Shown here: positions 28,801 through 43,800 of the stretch, piece after piece
Layout of the letters: each line of letters begins with the position of its first letter
Numbering within the stretch: the stretch's first letter is position 1
From: Apoderus coryli
Taxonomy: Eukaryota; Arthropoda; Insecta; Coleoptera; Attelabidae
NCBI GenBank assembly: GCA_911728435.2
Contig: OU452206.1
Span: 11,562,297 to 11,626,296, forward strand
Reading direction: 5' to 3'
Length of the DNA stretch: 64,000 nucleotides
Notes under the pieces: generated by a model
What the model saw: the letters and a program-made list of their open reading frames with translations, nothing else
What the model was told of the DNA's origin: nothing
The model's database searches: none
Translations under genes and position numbers: made by a program

Positions 28801-31800
28801 TATTAAACATTAAAGCTAGCTATTCTTTAGAATCGTTAAAACATGGTAAGATTCAGCATCGTAAAGGTGCTGAATGGCGCACGATGCTTGTGCATGAGAA
28901 TTGGGAATTCTTAGAATATCCCCCTTTACACTCAAATTGTCCCCTATGTCGAGGTAAATATTAGGGAATGGTTCTTGAAATACTGTATATTTCCCTCTTT
29001 TAGTTTTAAAATAAGCACTATGTTAGTATGAATGACAACTCTGAGGTAGTAACGATATAGCGAACGACAAAATCACACATCTAGTCTAGAATTTCTCTAT
29101 ATTCTTTGTAATTTTAGTTACCAAATTTATTTACATTTTAAAAAAAGTGTAAACCATCAATGTTTTTGCCACTATATGTATTTTATGTCGACAATGTTTG
29201 TCAGCTTTACCTGTGCTAATTATGGTATATTTTAATACATTTCATCATATGTTTTAAAGCTATTTATTTTCAGGTACCATTCTACTTATTTTTTTGTGTC
29301 ATACTTAATATGTTAATCATTTTGTTTATCGTTGTCATAAGTGCCAAGCGTACTTTACTATTCAGTCATAATTTTATATGGATGCAGACAGTGGATACAA
29401 TAGAAAACGTGTATCCACAAGTAGCAGCATACAGCGGTCACAGGAAGTGGTTCCTGCAACACCATGTCGATCTGGCGAGGGCAGTCAAAGGGCATCTAGT
29501 CTTAACTCCATATCCAGCTCGGATACTAATGCATCGTAAGTATTTGAACTTGCCCTCAAGTGCCCAGCCCACCTCCTTATTCTTTAAATAAAAATTAAGG
29601 GTTCTTTTAAACAGGACCTTTCTGTCGGATGACGTACATGGTTATTAACGGAACTCATACATTTGTAAATCTAATATTAATAATTATAAACATAATTAAT
29701 ATTGATGCTGATTGATATTAGCGCGAAATAATATTAACTTTGTATGTCGAACGGCAAATAACGCCTGTATAAAAGGAGCTTAATGGGGTACACGAACTTT
29801 TTATATAGTCGTGTTTATTTTTAATGCCATGCAAGATTGTAAATAAATTATATAATAAATAAAATTAATACCAATAATAAAAATAATGTTAAATAAATAT
29901 ATTGCTTAGCCTATTTTAGAAACAAATATGTGATGCCTTAATAAATAGCGCACCTACTGCATGCTATTTGTATACTAAAATTAAATTTGGATAAAACAAT
30001 ATTTCTAATAGAACATTTTAAATTAGTAAATACTTTGTTAAACAATTTTGTCCAACTATGTACGAATAGGACAGCCCGAAACAACTGATATCAGATTATA
30101 AGCCATCTTGGTCTTTTTTGTTTTGTGGGGTTATCCTATAGTAATTGTTTTCTAATGAAGCCGTGTCTTGTTAGGGCACCCATTTAGCTATTTACCGTAA
30201 AATATCTCTGATTTCATAAATATAGTCTTTCGCTCAAATAAACATTGAAATGCTTACTTTGCATTTTCCAACCTCCTTCAGGTATACTTATACAGAAAAC
30301 GTGTCCATTAAAATTTGTATTGTAAGCAACAATATTCGACAGCTTATCGTGACACTCTCTCACCTGGAAATACCCAGTTTTTATTGCATAATATGTTTAT
30401 AATAGAAATTGAGACAATTAATTTGCATACTTTCCTCCAATTGTACAAAAGCTAGCAGACACGAGCTTGCTAAGCAACACATTTCCTGATTTGTTTTATT
30501 GAAAATAGGATATGGTGTTGGCCAAGTAATTTGATTTGTTCTCCTCCATTATAAATACAATGCAATCAAAACAACATGTATCTAAATAATTATAGCTTCG
30601 CAAATATAAATGCTTGATATATTTAACAAGCCATATCAACGTAAAAACATTCTTGCTCTGGATGATCGCGATATGCCTGGTGCTGGCATATTACCTGCTC
30701 TATACTAGATATCGTTATACTAATTTCTTAGAATAATTTTACTTTGTCTGACAAAATTTCTAGGTTTCTTTTATTATGAGTTTATATAAAACTTTTTCAC
30801 AAATGGTGAGTAACTTTTAAAATACCTTAAGATTTTCTATATCTATGATATACATTTGGTTTTAGAACACTGTAAATCTTCTGTAATTCCATATTAACTA
30901 CATACCACTGATGATGAGAACGATGCTTCTCGAAACATGTATGGTTGTGAATAGTAATTAATTTCAAAATATACAAAATTCGTTTGTGGAGTAGACATTA
31001 TTCATTTACCCCTTATAAAAAGGAACTCCTCGTAAGAAAATGGACTATTTCACTAATATAATTTCTTAGACTTCCTTATTATGGATCAGGACACTAGAGG
31101 AAATTTGTCTGTCACAAACTCTGGCCGACCACCAGTGATTATCACCGATTCGGCGTGTTTGATTCTGAAATGAAAACTCTTCATATATTTAACAACTCAA
31201 AACACGCGTATCTCGCGATAGATATTGGGAAAATTATATCCGAATGGTATGGAACTTTAGAGTTGTACCATAAAATATATTTAAATGTTTTGCCCTATAC
31301 CTTCTCTAATACAACATCTTACGTATTATTTGTATTCGGACTTCCACATAAAATGGAATGAAAAACGTCTTTCATTCCATTATACTTTCACTCCTCGTCA
31401 TGGATTATTTTTCGAAAATTCCACATAAAATTTCATTTCATGTATACTTACGTCCGACACCTAACCATTTTTCGACATATTGGGAATTTTATGACAAGAA
31501 TAAGGTTTTTAAGACAAGAACACTCTATTTGGCTTCGTGTGTTTTGATAATTTTTATAAATGCTGATCAAAAGCGAAGAATGAGAACAAATTTTTAAAAA
31601 AATTGTCAGAAGTTAAGTATTAATAAAAATCTAATATTCTATCTATTCTTTATCGCCTGAAATCAAAAAACGAAAAAAATTTAATGAAATAATTCATTAA
31701 AAAATAAAAATATTCAGTATTTATTTGATATCCTTTTTCTCTATATTAGGGAATATCCAAACGGGGTCTGTTTATTTTAAGCTGTTAAATATTATGGTAT

Positions 31801-34800
31801 TCTTGTACACCTACATATTTTTATTTTTTTTTCTTATCATTGTATTATACATATATTCAGGGTGGCCATTTGAAAACGAAAAACGGCCAATACTGGGAGC
31901 ACAAGGTCATTTACGGAAAAACGCTCGGACCCATCAATTTTTATCTTAGGGGGAAACACATTTTCGATCAATAAGTGTCAAAACCCAAGAAAGCGTGGCA
32001 AGCACTTCTAACATATTAAATTGAATGGGGGGTCGACTAATACGTTATTTGAAAGTTATTTTTATGTAGATTATAACCCCGAATTTGAAATCGCTATTAT
32101 CGACCTGGCCAATGTAGTGGCTAAGTAAAGTACAAAAATAATATTACACGTTGTAGCTTCATAACGGTATTAGATGTTAACTATGACATTAGTTGTCAAT
32201 TATTATTGTCAAATTACGTTAAAGGAGTAGCTCTGAAGTTTTGATTTATTCGATCGCGGTAAGGGTGAAGATTATTTTACTTGAGAATAATGAAAATGGT
32301 CTCTTTAATATTCGACATCCAAATCGACAAGGCCACTGTAAGTACGTTTTGGAGTTGGTGCAAAAATTTAGAGTCAAAAGGAAAAATCAGTAGTAAATGA
32401 AGCAAGAGAGGTTACGATTTTAGGCCATGTTTTCCAAGAACCAACCATAAGTACGTTTCCACGACATAGGATTGGAAGGAGATGAAGTATTGACTGGCCC
32501 CCACGCTCTCCGGATTTAGATTTTTTTATGGGGCTATTTAAACATCTCTGGAAATCCTACATCAACGGATAATTGATGAATTTCGACAAAGCACCCCACA
32601 GACGCTGTGTACGAGAGTTCGAGGGTTAACGTTTCCAGTATTTACGCAATTTATTGATGCGCAAGCTTTTTTTTTAATAAATTAAAAAAATCTTAACTTG
32701 TTTTTGTACTTTAATTAGTCACTCCATTGGCCAGGTAGTTAGTAGCGATTTCAAATTCGGGGGTTATAATATACATAAAACTTCATTTCAAGGTATCACT
32801 CGACGACACCCTATTCACTTTAAAATTTTAGGGGTGCTTGCCACACCTCCCAGGGTTTTGACACTTGGGGGGCGAAAATGTCAACAAACTGTTTGCCCCT
32901 AAAATCAAAAATGACAGGTCCGAGCGTTTGAAATTACCTGGAGTATAAGACGATTTTCGTTTTCAAATGTAATAATACGAGTATGTATTAATATTGTAAG
33001 GTTGGAAGAACATATTATATCTGTAATAAAACTCTATATATCTATATTTTTTTAAGAGTATGCTTGAATCTTCATGGCATTTTAATAAAGACGACATTAA
33101 AAAGGTGTAGGGCCCTTTGAATCTATTATCTATCTACGCCACTATCTGGTCACGGTCTGCCGGCTTCCGTTTTGTCTGTTTGGTGTTTTTAACTTGATTG
33201 CATATATTATTTATAATCATTAAGTTATAAGTGATTTACTAAAATATTGTGTACAAATCATGTTTTATCTAAATTTTATTTAAATGTTGAGAATAAATAT
33301 CCAATCTTTTCATATATTAAAGTATTCATCTTAAAATTATATTCCATTTAAAGAGGAAATCACCGTAAAGTTAAGAAAATGATATACAGGGTGTTTCAAA
33401 AAGACACGGCGTTATTTAAGAGGGGATTTTACATGTCATTTTATGCCATAATTGGAGGAAAATCAACAGGAATAAGCGCTTGAGCGCGTTGGATGTGGTA
33501 TAGATATAACAAATTGTCCTTAAGAATGCACCAAAGAGCACTATTACTTACATTCAAAACCTCAGCAACTTTTCAAGTAGAAGTACCTGGATTTTCTTCA
33601 ACCATGTTCAGCACATTCTCTTCCAGCTCTACCGTTCTTGCTGTCTTTGGCGTTCCTGTTCCTCCACTTCGTTTTGAATGAATGCATTCGAAAAGGAGCC
33701 AAACGATGAGGAAATTGCCATCAGTGTTGTCTCGGCATTTGTATAATAACAACAGCAAATCAATGTGCATGTTAACAACAAATTTGACAGAGTCAAAATG
33801 ATTGGCGCAGTCAAATAACATTAACGTAACTGATTCTTACGTAGTCGAATTATTCGCAAATATTCTATATGATCTCCCTATTTCTAGCAAGAACGCTACC
33901 AAATTTCAAAGAAATCGGTAAGGAGATATTTCACTTAATTAAAAAAAACCTTGTGTCTTGGAAACAATGCTTTTCCGGACGCATGTTTATGGAAACTTTT
34001 TTTCATAAAATGACCTGAGAAATGACCCGCGCCGCGTCTTTTTGAATCATTTAATAGCTTTATAACTTGAATCTTATTTGGATGCAGCTAATTTTGTTTT
34101 GCGAAGTTCGCGATTCTCTCATTGCTACTGGTAGTAAAACAAGCCGGAAACCTTAAAATCTACTAAATCTTTGCTTAACCCTTATTCTATTAGTGAATAA
34201 TTGGGACATTCATTGCAATTGTGTGCAAATATCATCATCATGTTGTCAAGAAAAAAACTTATAAATTTTTACTGGATTTTCAGTATAGTAATAATTCTTA
34301 AATATCTTATATTCCTCATTTCATTTTCAACTTGAATCCAATCAATGTATAAGGATCACAGATTTTAATATTTGACATTTGACCATATCATATTGAAAAA
34401 TGCAAGGAATTTACGTAACTAGATAGATGTATATGCAGACTATATAAATCACATTACGTAGGTTACGTTTAAGTGGTAAATATAAAACATGATTTGGGCA
34501 TGTAACAATTTTTTTCTAAATGTATTCTCCAGCTTTAGGTGTTTGTTATGAGATTTATTATAACCTTCTGAGCCTCTTTTAACTGGTATGTACTTTTTTT
34601 TAAACATATTTTAAGCATGCTATTATAGAACTATCAAATTTAGCATTTAGTTATTTCACAAATACACAATTTGCATGTAGTTTGGCGCAAGTAGCACCAT
34701 TATTATTCACCAAAATGAAAAATAATATTCGCCAAGTAAATATTATAGTTTATAGTGTGGTACTTTTTATATATTAAGTATAGTACCTATTAATAATGGA

Positions 34801-37800
34801 TACTCATATTACCTCAATTATTAGAGTTTTATTTACCAGGTTCTATCTTATTTCTCTATTTCTCTCTATGTACGATATCTATGTGTTTGCTCCTATAATA
34901 ATATATATTTTTGATTTGTGTGTTTAATTTTAAAATTCATTGTTTTCCTAGATACCTACTTATGAATGTTTGACAATGAGGATAATAAGTTTGAAATATT
35001 TGTAATGTACACAAGTTATCTTTGAAACAATTTTAATTTTATATCGATTTTGAAAGTAAACAACAACATATAACAATAAAATACTTTTCCTTTTTTGGTG
35101 AATTCGAAACTAAAAATAAGTAAATACATTCTATCCATAAAAAAGATTTTTCTGTGATGAAAAGTTTAACTTATTTTTTTTTTTAATTCTAAAGTTGTCA
35201 CGTATTATACGTGGCGTAATTATTGTTGCAATGTCTTGTTAGCTGATATACAGGGGGTTCAAAAAGATGCGGCAATATTTAAGGGGCTGATTTCTCAGGT
35301 CATTTTGCATTATTTCCAAGATACAAGGTGTTAAAGTTTTTTTTTTTTGAGAATAACGGTTTTTTTTAATTAAAGCAAATATTTCTTTACCAATTTCTTT
35401 GGAATTTGGCAGTGTTGTTGCGAGAAATATCGAGTTTCTAGCTCTAACTAGATCAAAATGATTAAGTCTTGTGGCGTTAGGGCCATATAAGGTCCATGTT
35501 TCTAGTAACAACGCTGCCAAATTTCAAAAAATCGGTAAGGAGATATTTGACTTAATTAAAAAAACCGTTATTTACAAAAAAAAAATTAACGTCTCGAGAC
35601 AAATGCTTTTTCGGACGTTTGTTTATGCGAACTTTTTTTACTAAAATTACCTGAGAAATCAGCCCCTTAAATATTGCGGCGTTCAAACATAATTAAAGAA
35701 TGCGTTTTGTGCCTGAATATTCCAAAATGGGTTTTAATCTTGGAAACCTCAATCACCAGGCGCTGATTTTGCCTAATACATTTGTCTCATTCTTTTGTTA
35801 ATAATTAAAATTTAAAGAAAGACCCTCAATTAAAGTACGTACGCCAGCTTTCGATTTTTCGCGAATTACCTAGAGCAGGTGTGAGATTGATTTATCTGTT
35901 TACATTTTTTCCTACTAACTAGTCTGTGTCAAAGTCGTTTTAAAAAGCTGCCGGATTTCCCAGTGAATCTAATTTCACACAAATATCATTTTTTACTAAT
36001 GGCAAGCGGATTTAATAGGATTGGTTCCTAGCGTATAGCTCGATTATGAACTATAAATTTTAATGTTTATTTTAAATAAGCTTAAACTAAACTCATTGTC
36101 GAACATGATTTACTAATTTATTCTTTAGGATATTTCTATAAATTAATTTTGTAGAATAGTACAAAGTACAAAATATTTTATCATCAGTTAAATATATACT
36201 CAAACAAATTTTGTTGGGAGACAATTATTTAACCTTCTTGGATATTTATCAAATTTCTTATCATTACTTAAATGAATTAACAGTATCCACTCTCTTTTAC
36301 TAAAAAATAAGTTTTACTACATAAACAATGGAAAATAGCGTTAAGAATAGAATAAAGATATTTTTAAACCATTTGGCAAGAATAAGATAAAACTTCTACA
36401 TGTACAAGGCTTTCATTTTAAAACTTGCCACCCAGAATGTCTCGTCATCTAAAGTAGACACAATTTCCAGCAAAAACACGTCAATTTTGCTTTTAAGAGT
36501 TGGTTCAATTTTGTGAAATACGCCGGATGATCTCGTCCCCCAGAATTCCTATCCACACATTTGTCTTCTCGGGATATTGTGTTTGTTGCCAAATTCATTC
36601 AGGAAAAATGTCGATTCATCGCTAAAGCAATTATTTTTTAACAAATTTGGATTATCTGATATTTTTCTAGTCATATTTTCAGAGAACTGTATTCTTTTGT
36701 TATAATTGTCTTCACGGAAAGAACTTATTTTGTTTAAGTACTTTATGTAGAGAACCAGAAGAAATGCCAGTTAACTTGGCTACTTTTGGAATTGAAGTCT
36801 TAGGAATCATAGCAAAACTACCAAGAATTTGGATATTCGTTGTCGCGTCCAGAATCCTTGGTTGACCAGTTTTTATATTACACACCGAAACAGTAGTCTC
36901 AAATTTTCTTTCTAAATTAAGTACATACTGGTAGCTTGTATAGCAGGGTGTCTAGTGTTGAGAACTGCTGCAGTCCTATGAGTACCACGATTTTTAAGGG
37001 CGCCGGAACTTCAAAATTACTATGAAGGCTCGGGGCTCGGGCTTCAAAAATAATCATAAGTAAAATTATATATAATGATTTGAATAAAACGACGTCTACT
37101 CCACAAAATGATCTATATATATATATATACGTTACAACCTTGTTTTAAATGCAAGACATGTTTCGGACTACACGTTCATCATCAGTGGCTTAAGGAACCT
37201 TGTACAGTATTGTCAGATGTGAGGGTCGTACTTCATACAAATGTTAATAGAGAGTTTTACATTGATTTAAACGTTTATACATATCACCTTGTTGGAAATA
37301 AATTGAGTTGTTAAATTAATAAAATAAAAAATAAAATATAGTTAAATGGTAGGAAATTTGTCAATTATTTTTGTTTTGTGTTTTCTTCTTTTTCTCATTT
37401 TAAAAGTAATTAATTAAAGTTTTTCATTTTCATTTGTGAATATTCAAACAGCCATACTGTTGTTGTGGGCTCTTACCAGATTGTAAAACTTTAATTAATT
37501 TCTTTTAAAATGAGAAAAAGAAGAAAACACAAAACAAAAATAATTGACAAATTTCCAACCATTTAAATATATTTTATTTTTTATTTTATTAATTTAACAA
37601 CTCAATTTATTTCCAACAAGGTGATATGTATAAACGTTTAAATCAATGTAAAACTCTCTATAGCAAGGTTTTAACGTATATATATAGATCATTTTGTGGA
37701 GTAGACGTCGTTTTATTCAAATCATACTATTCACTCCTCGATAGATGGATTACTTCAGAAAATTATATATAAATTTACCATAATAAACTAGGAAAAATAA

Positions 37801-40800
37801 AACAGTGTATAGGTATATAATATATTTATGTGAAGTAAACATAACAACATAAAAAAGAACGCAAAATAAATAATAAGTGACTTATTAAATTTTAACAAAA
37901 TTTAACAAAATATACAAAGTATTTGGTAAAGTATAGAAAAAACAACCAAAACATAAAACACACAAGTTTGATATAAAAATAAATAATTAGGAACTCAATA
38001 TTTTTGTACCCCAAAGAAAACACAATAATTTATCATAATATTTCATAAATACAAAAAATATTAGAAACCATGCCTAGAAATGACAAAATAAAAATAAAAC
38101 TCGAATTATAGCCAGTTTTAGTTTTAGACCTTAATAATAATACCTATAATAGTAACATAATATGTCAATGTAAACTATATAATATATCTAAAAAATAGGT
38201 ACAAATTTATAATTTATTAATAATGTAAGAAGGTCTGCTGCCTGTCGCTATTTTAAATAAATAAAAATACTTGCAACCTCGTTGTGACTGACTTCTGTAA
38301 AAAGAAGTTCTTTGTAAAAATTTAAAATAGCACAGTCGTTCAGTTTTTGCTGTGTCATATTGGACCGTAAATAGGTTTTTAACCTTCGTAATGCCGAAAA
38401 ACTCCTTTCCGATGTGCAAGACTTAATAGGAATTTAAAAATCTTTGAAAATTATGGTTTCAGGGATAGCTCGAGCCCTAATTATTTGTTCTTAACGAAAA
38501 TGTTTGCTATGGGACCGTGGTTTGAGTATACATCAATACCAAAATCACTATGGGGGCTCAGCCACCATAGCTTTTTCACTATGGGGCTCGGGCCTCATTG
38601 TCCCTGAAGATTTTCATTTCCGTAAATGTAGATTATCTCTGTTCTCTCCAAACCATTTTTGAAGAACTCTTTACTGTTGTATTAACAAAACAATACCTCT
38701 TATCTGAAGATTTATTTTGGGTGCCAAGTTTTAAAGTGAAAGCACGGTATAATATTACTTTAAATGTTATTCTATGACATTCTGTACAATTGGTTTTTCA
38801 CGAATTACCAAAAATAACCTCAAACAACAAATATCCTAATGAAGACATATACGCGTATTATGTCTGTATTTCTTGTAGAAGCAATATTCCATTACTTTGG
38901 TAGTATTATTCTCCGTAACCTATTTCGTAATTAAGACATACTTCTTGAAGTCGAAATTGTAAACCTGCTGCACAGAGTGAGCAAAACTCGATGTCCCAGC
39001 GCTGTTATGAGAAAATTACAGAAAAATTCTGAAAAGAGGTTCTTAAATGGGATCAGGATCGGGATTAAGTAAGCTTTATTTTAACCCACAGTTGATTTTT
39101 TCCAAATTTGGAAAGTGTAGTAAATGACGCCATCAACTTTTTTTTTTCAGAAACATATCGTATCTTTTTGCATATTTCAAAATATCTAATTTTTTCTGAA
39201 CAACATTTGTAAAGAAAAAAAAAATCTATCTTTATACGTTAAACAATTATAAGCAAATTTGTAGAAAAAACTAATATCGAAACTTCGCAACCGTCACAAC
39301 TTTTAAACAAGTAGTCTTTAGAAACAAACTAATGCAATTATATCTCAATAATAGAAATAAACATTTATTCCCAAACAGGTCAAACCCACTTACAGGAAAA
39401 TCAATACATTTTCGATTTAACTAAAAAAAAACGTATCAAATCAAGAAGAAAAACAAAACATAAAAACAAGACTTTACAACCAAATACGTTACAAAATAAA
39501 ACAATAAACGCAAACAATGAAAAATTGATTAAATCTCCCAGAATGGCAAAATCTCTGTTGCCCAGCGTGAACATACCGTCACAATAATAAAAAAATTAAC
39601 ACACTTTGTCCAAGAGTACCTTCAATCCTTCTCATAAATAAATATGACAATCTAACTATTAATACAAGTTCAATATTAAAAAAATAATCATTATCCATTA
39701 GTCCAGATAAAGTTGAGCTATGAATGTCAAAACAAAACCGATAGAAAATATTATCACACATGAAGTAAACAGGACTTGTAACAAAATATTGTAATTATTA
39801 AACTAATGGTAGACAAATAGTATTCGTGTGATAATTTTTAATATAAGTCAAACATTTGATATTCAATCAAGAGAGAAGATACTTACGTTATCCATGCCTT
39901 TTAGTGTAGTCCCACTAATAATTAATCATTAGTTGTTATTAATACTTATTTATTAAACACTAAAAAAAACTAATGATACTATTTAATAGTAACTATTATT
40001 ACCACAGAAATAAACAAATTATACTATAGGTTACAACTAATAGTTAATTATAGGAAATCAATCACGACAACAACAATTTTCAACGTGACCACCTCCTACT
40101 TCTAAACACTTAACTAATCTTCTTCTTACTTTCCTTCCTGAGGTCTTACACTTCTCTTGAGAGTTCCTTGCATGCATTTTTTCCTTCAAATGTTCTAAGT
40201 TATGTGTTGCCGTTGTATACACTTTATTGTTCAATGTTCCCCAAAGGAAGAAGTCTAGTGAATTCAATCAAGTCAAGTGATTTAGGCAGCCACTGTATTG
40301 GTCCATTTATACTTGCAAATATTGTTCAATGCATAAAACATCTTCGTAAAAGTATGGACCTATTAAATGCATGTTGATAATACCACACCAAACGTTACTG
40401 CCAAAATGGCCTTGGTTTTCAATCGGATTCACAAAATGCAGATTTTCGGTAGCCCAATAGTGTTCATTTTTTTATTTGGCTTACCGTTATTAACAAAACG
40501 GCTCTCGCCTGTTTACAAGACATGCTGAAAGAACCGATTTTTGTTAATCTCCAAGTTTACCATCACTTGGGCACAGCATTAATAAGTACAGCATTCCGAC
40601 TCCACGTTCGCACTTTGAAAAAACTGTGACGTAAGATGCCGCCATTTTGGGTTTCAAGTCAGGTCCTGACTAAGAATAATTATAGTTTTTGGTTTCTAAC
40701 CACAGTACTGTATTTTTATTTTTGTAAAAATATTTAAGTACATAATAATATCGCTGTCAATTTCAGAAATATTTGTGGTGTGTCATAGTGATTGAAAACA

Positions 40801-43800
40801 ACCTTGAGTGGTGTTATCAGTTAAATGGTGACATAATTGGGTGAATTTTAATAACAATAATAATAACTATTGGAAAAAGTTGTTATTGTCAAAAAAGAAT
40901 TAAGATTGTCAGATTTTTGATTAGTTTTCAATTTCTATATTATATTGGTCAGTTAAAATCGTTTCAGTTTTGTATTTAGTTTGTTATTTTTCTTTATTAA
41001 TAAATCGCGTTTATTTCAATTTTCGTGGTTTATTATGAATATCGTTGTAGTGAGTTAAACGGGTAGTTTAATTCACAAATTACAACAACAGCAACTTTAA
41101 AGGCAAATTTTGGCAAAGACTTCTTGAAACTTTATAATGATATTGTCAATAAAATAACAACTAGCCACGCGACAACTTGTGTTTATGTTTCACTTGTATT
41201 TAGTTTAAAAACATATTAGATACTGTCATTTCGTAATATAAATTTTACGGTTATACAAATAGTTGTTATAAACGTAAAATTATCTAGTATTTATCTTAAT
41301 TTTTACTTATTACTCACCTAACAGGATCTGTGGGGAAGCGAAAAAAATGTTTAGAGCAAGTGTACCGCTTATTGGGACAACATTTTGCAACACACACATG
41401 TCCTCTTGATTATTCATTGTATGAATCCCAAGACACGTTAATAAAAATAAAATCGTTTTAATTCTCACGAACACTATACCAAAAACACAAAACAGATTTA
41501 GATTTAAACACAATATTTATTTATCTCGTACACGCCGACAATGAACTATATATTGAACACAGGAGTGAACTGTATCTATCTACGTCTATGCGATTATTTT
41601 GACGTTGTAACCCATAATGGCGGCATGCGCGACGATATGCGCAGGACGGCTTGCAAACGTGAAAGTCAGAATACTGTATTATTATACTGTGACTTGGGCA
41701 ACATAATTAATTCGTTGTTGATGTTGATCTGACAAATGTTGTTTCTTTCAAAATGTTTCGTACAGAACTATATTTTTCGCCTGCCTGCACTTAAACAGAG
41801 TTTTACCGCCCGCATATGCGGGCGGTAAATGACCAGTTAGCGCCCGCTCATTTTAATTTTTTTTCATAGATGGCGCTACTGTTAGATTTCCAATAATAAC
41901 GTTCACATCAGTAGTTTTCACTCACTTAACTTAATGTGCATTCCATCTAGAGGATAAGTTGACAATTAATTGAGAAAGTTTACTTAGGTAGTCGTCTGGC
42001 ATTCCGCTAAACTCATTTAATTATTTAAATTTGTCCATTATTAATTAGAAATAACTTTTTAATTATTATTGTAGTACCGAAATATACCTAAGATTCTAAA
42101 ATCAAATTTCTATAGCGTACACGCTCAGATAATAATTTGACAGTTTCTTTCTACATTTAAAATACTCAACACTGACATGTGAACCTGTCACATAAGTTTA
42201 TCTGATCTGAGTTTCTCAAAGGATAACGCCTATTATCATGTACGTCAAAAAATACTCCCATTAATTTCTGTCAAAAACTGTCAGTTCATAACAGTAATAA
42301 TTAATTATTAAAATAAAGTTCGTTTGGTTTAATATTGTAGTATGAAGAGGCAGGCGAAAAACAGTTGTAAGCACCACTGGCGGTAAAGCCGCTGCAGCCC
42401 TTCGCTGTATAGCTGCCCTCGCTCGCTTCGCTCACTCGTGCGTCTATACAGCGGCGGGCTGCAACGAATGCTTTACCGCCCTTTATACTTAATATACTAT
42501 TTAAATTTAACTCACGAGAATCTTGACGATTCGAGTTTCGTGGATGATCGTCAAAATACTGCAAAATAATGGCAACAGTATTTTCGGAATTTTAGCAATT
42601 TTTATTCCATTTCGAGAAGAAAATGCCTCTATATTTGCACGCAAATTCCGATCCAATCTTACAAATACTCTTTAGTTTGGAATGGAACACGTTCAGGGTA
42701 TTTTTTGGTGTATAACTAAACTGCTCTTTTAGGGTTCTTTTGAGATTCCCCAAAAACTAATAACATGTTAACTTTTTCGTTATGTATAACCATTTTTTAT
42801 ACAATACACACATCAAATGACAATAAAACTATTTGTCAACCATTAGTTTAATTATTGACAGATATAATTGTAGTTTGTTTCCAAAGCCTAATTTAATAGT
42901 ATATTAAGTATTGAGAACAGTAAGTGTAGTTTACCGATCGACGACAATATTTGGAGGAGATCGGTAAACTACTTACTGTTTGAGATGCTTATACTATTTT
43001 TTGTACGATCGAAATAGCTGAAATTGCAATTTTAATATTTTTAATAATTATTATTTTCAATTAAATACAAATTCAGGTTAGCTGAATACCCTCTACAACG
43101 TTGCAGTTGAACGTTGTCATGGAACTAATTGATATTGTTATGATTGTTATCGTATTTTTTATGTCAGGTATTTGTCAGAACTTATTTAAATAAGTACCTA
43201 TTATTATTGAAAATGAGTGACTTTGAATGTGAATCTCTTGATGAACCATGGAATGTTGGAATAGCCGCTATAATTCCAGAGAACGGTATGAAGATACTTA
43301 TAAAAGTTCATACCTAATGCCGTTTAATATACAATTTTAAAAATCAAAATAATGACGTCAGCATACATGGGCAATGACATACCGTCGTGAATTTACTTAC
43401 CGTTCTCTGAACGGTAAGTGAATTACTTACCGTCGTGTTTGGGTTGTCAGCCAGTAAATGTCACTTACTGTCATAAAGACAGACACGGTAAACAATCAAA
43501 AAAGGTCCGTCGTACAAAAAAGTTGTAACGGTTGTGAATTTTTGATATTAATTTTTTCGACAAATTGGCCTACAGTTTTTAACGAATAAAAATAGCAAAT
43601 TTTTTTATTTACTAAAGTTGCAAATTAGTTCTTTTGAACTATGCACAAATATAGATGTGTTAGTTGATGACGTCATTTACTTCAGTTTCGAAATTTGGAT
43701 AAAAATCATATAATGGAGCTTACTTAACACCATTTAAGAACCTCTTTTCTATCGTTTTTCATTTTCTTTTATCAGAGCTGGGATATCCCGTTTTGCTCAC

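Noticed and set aside
31155..31597. Two consecutive ORFs upstream of the 31858 transposon
   Set aside because: No recognisable protein features; the text nearby (CACTCCTCG...ATGGATTA) matches a repeat family tail.
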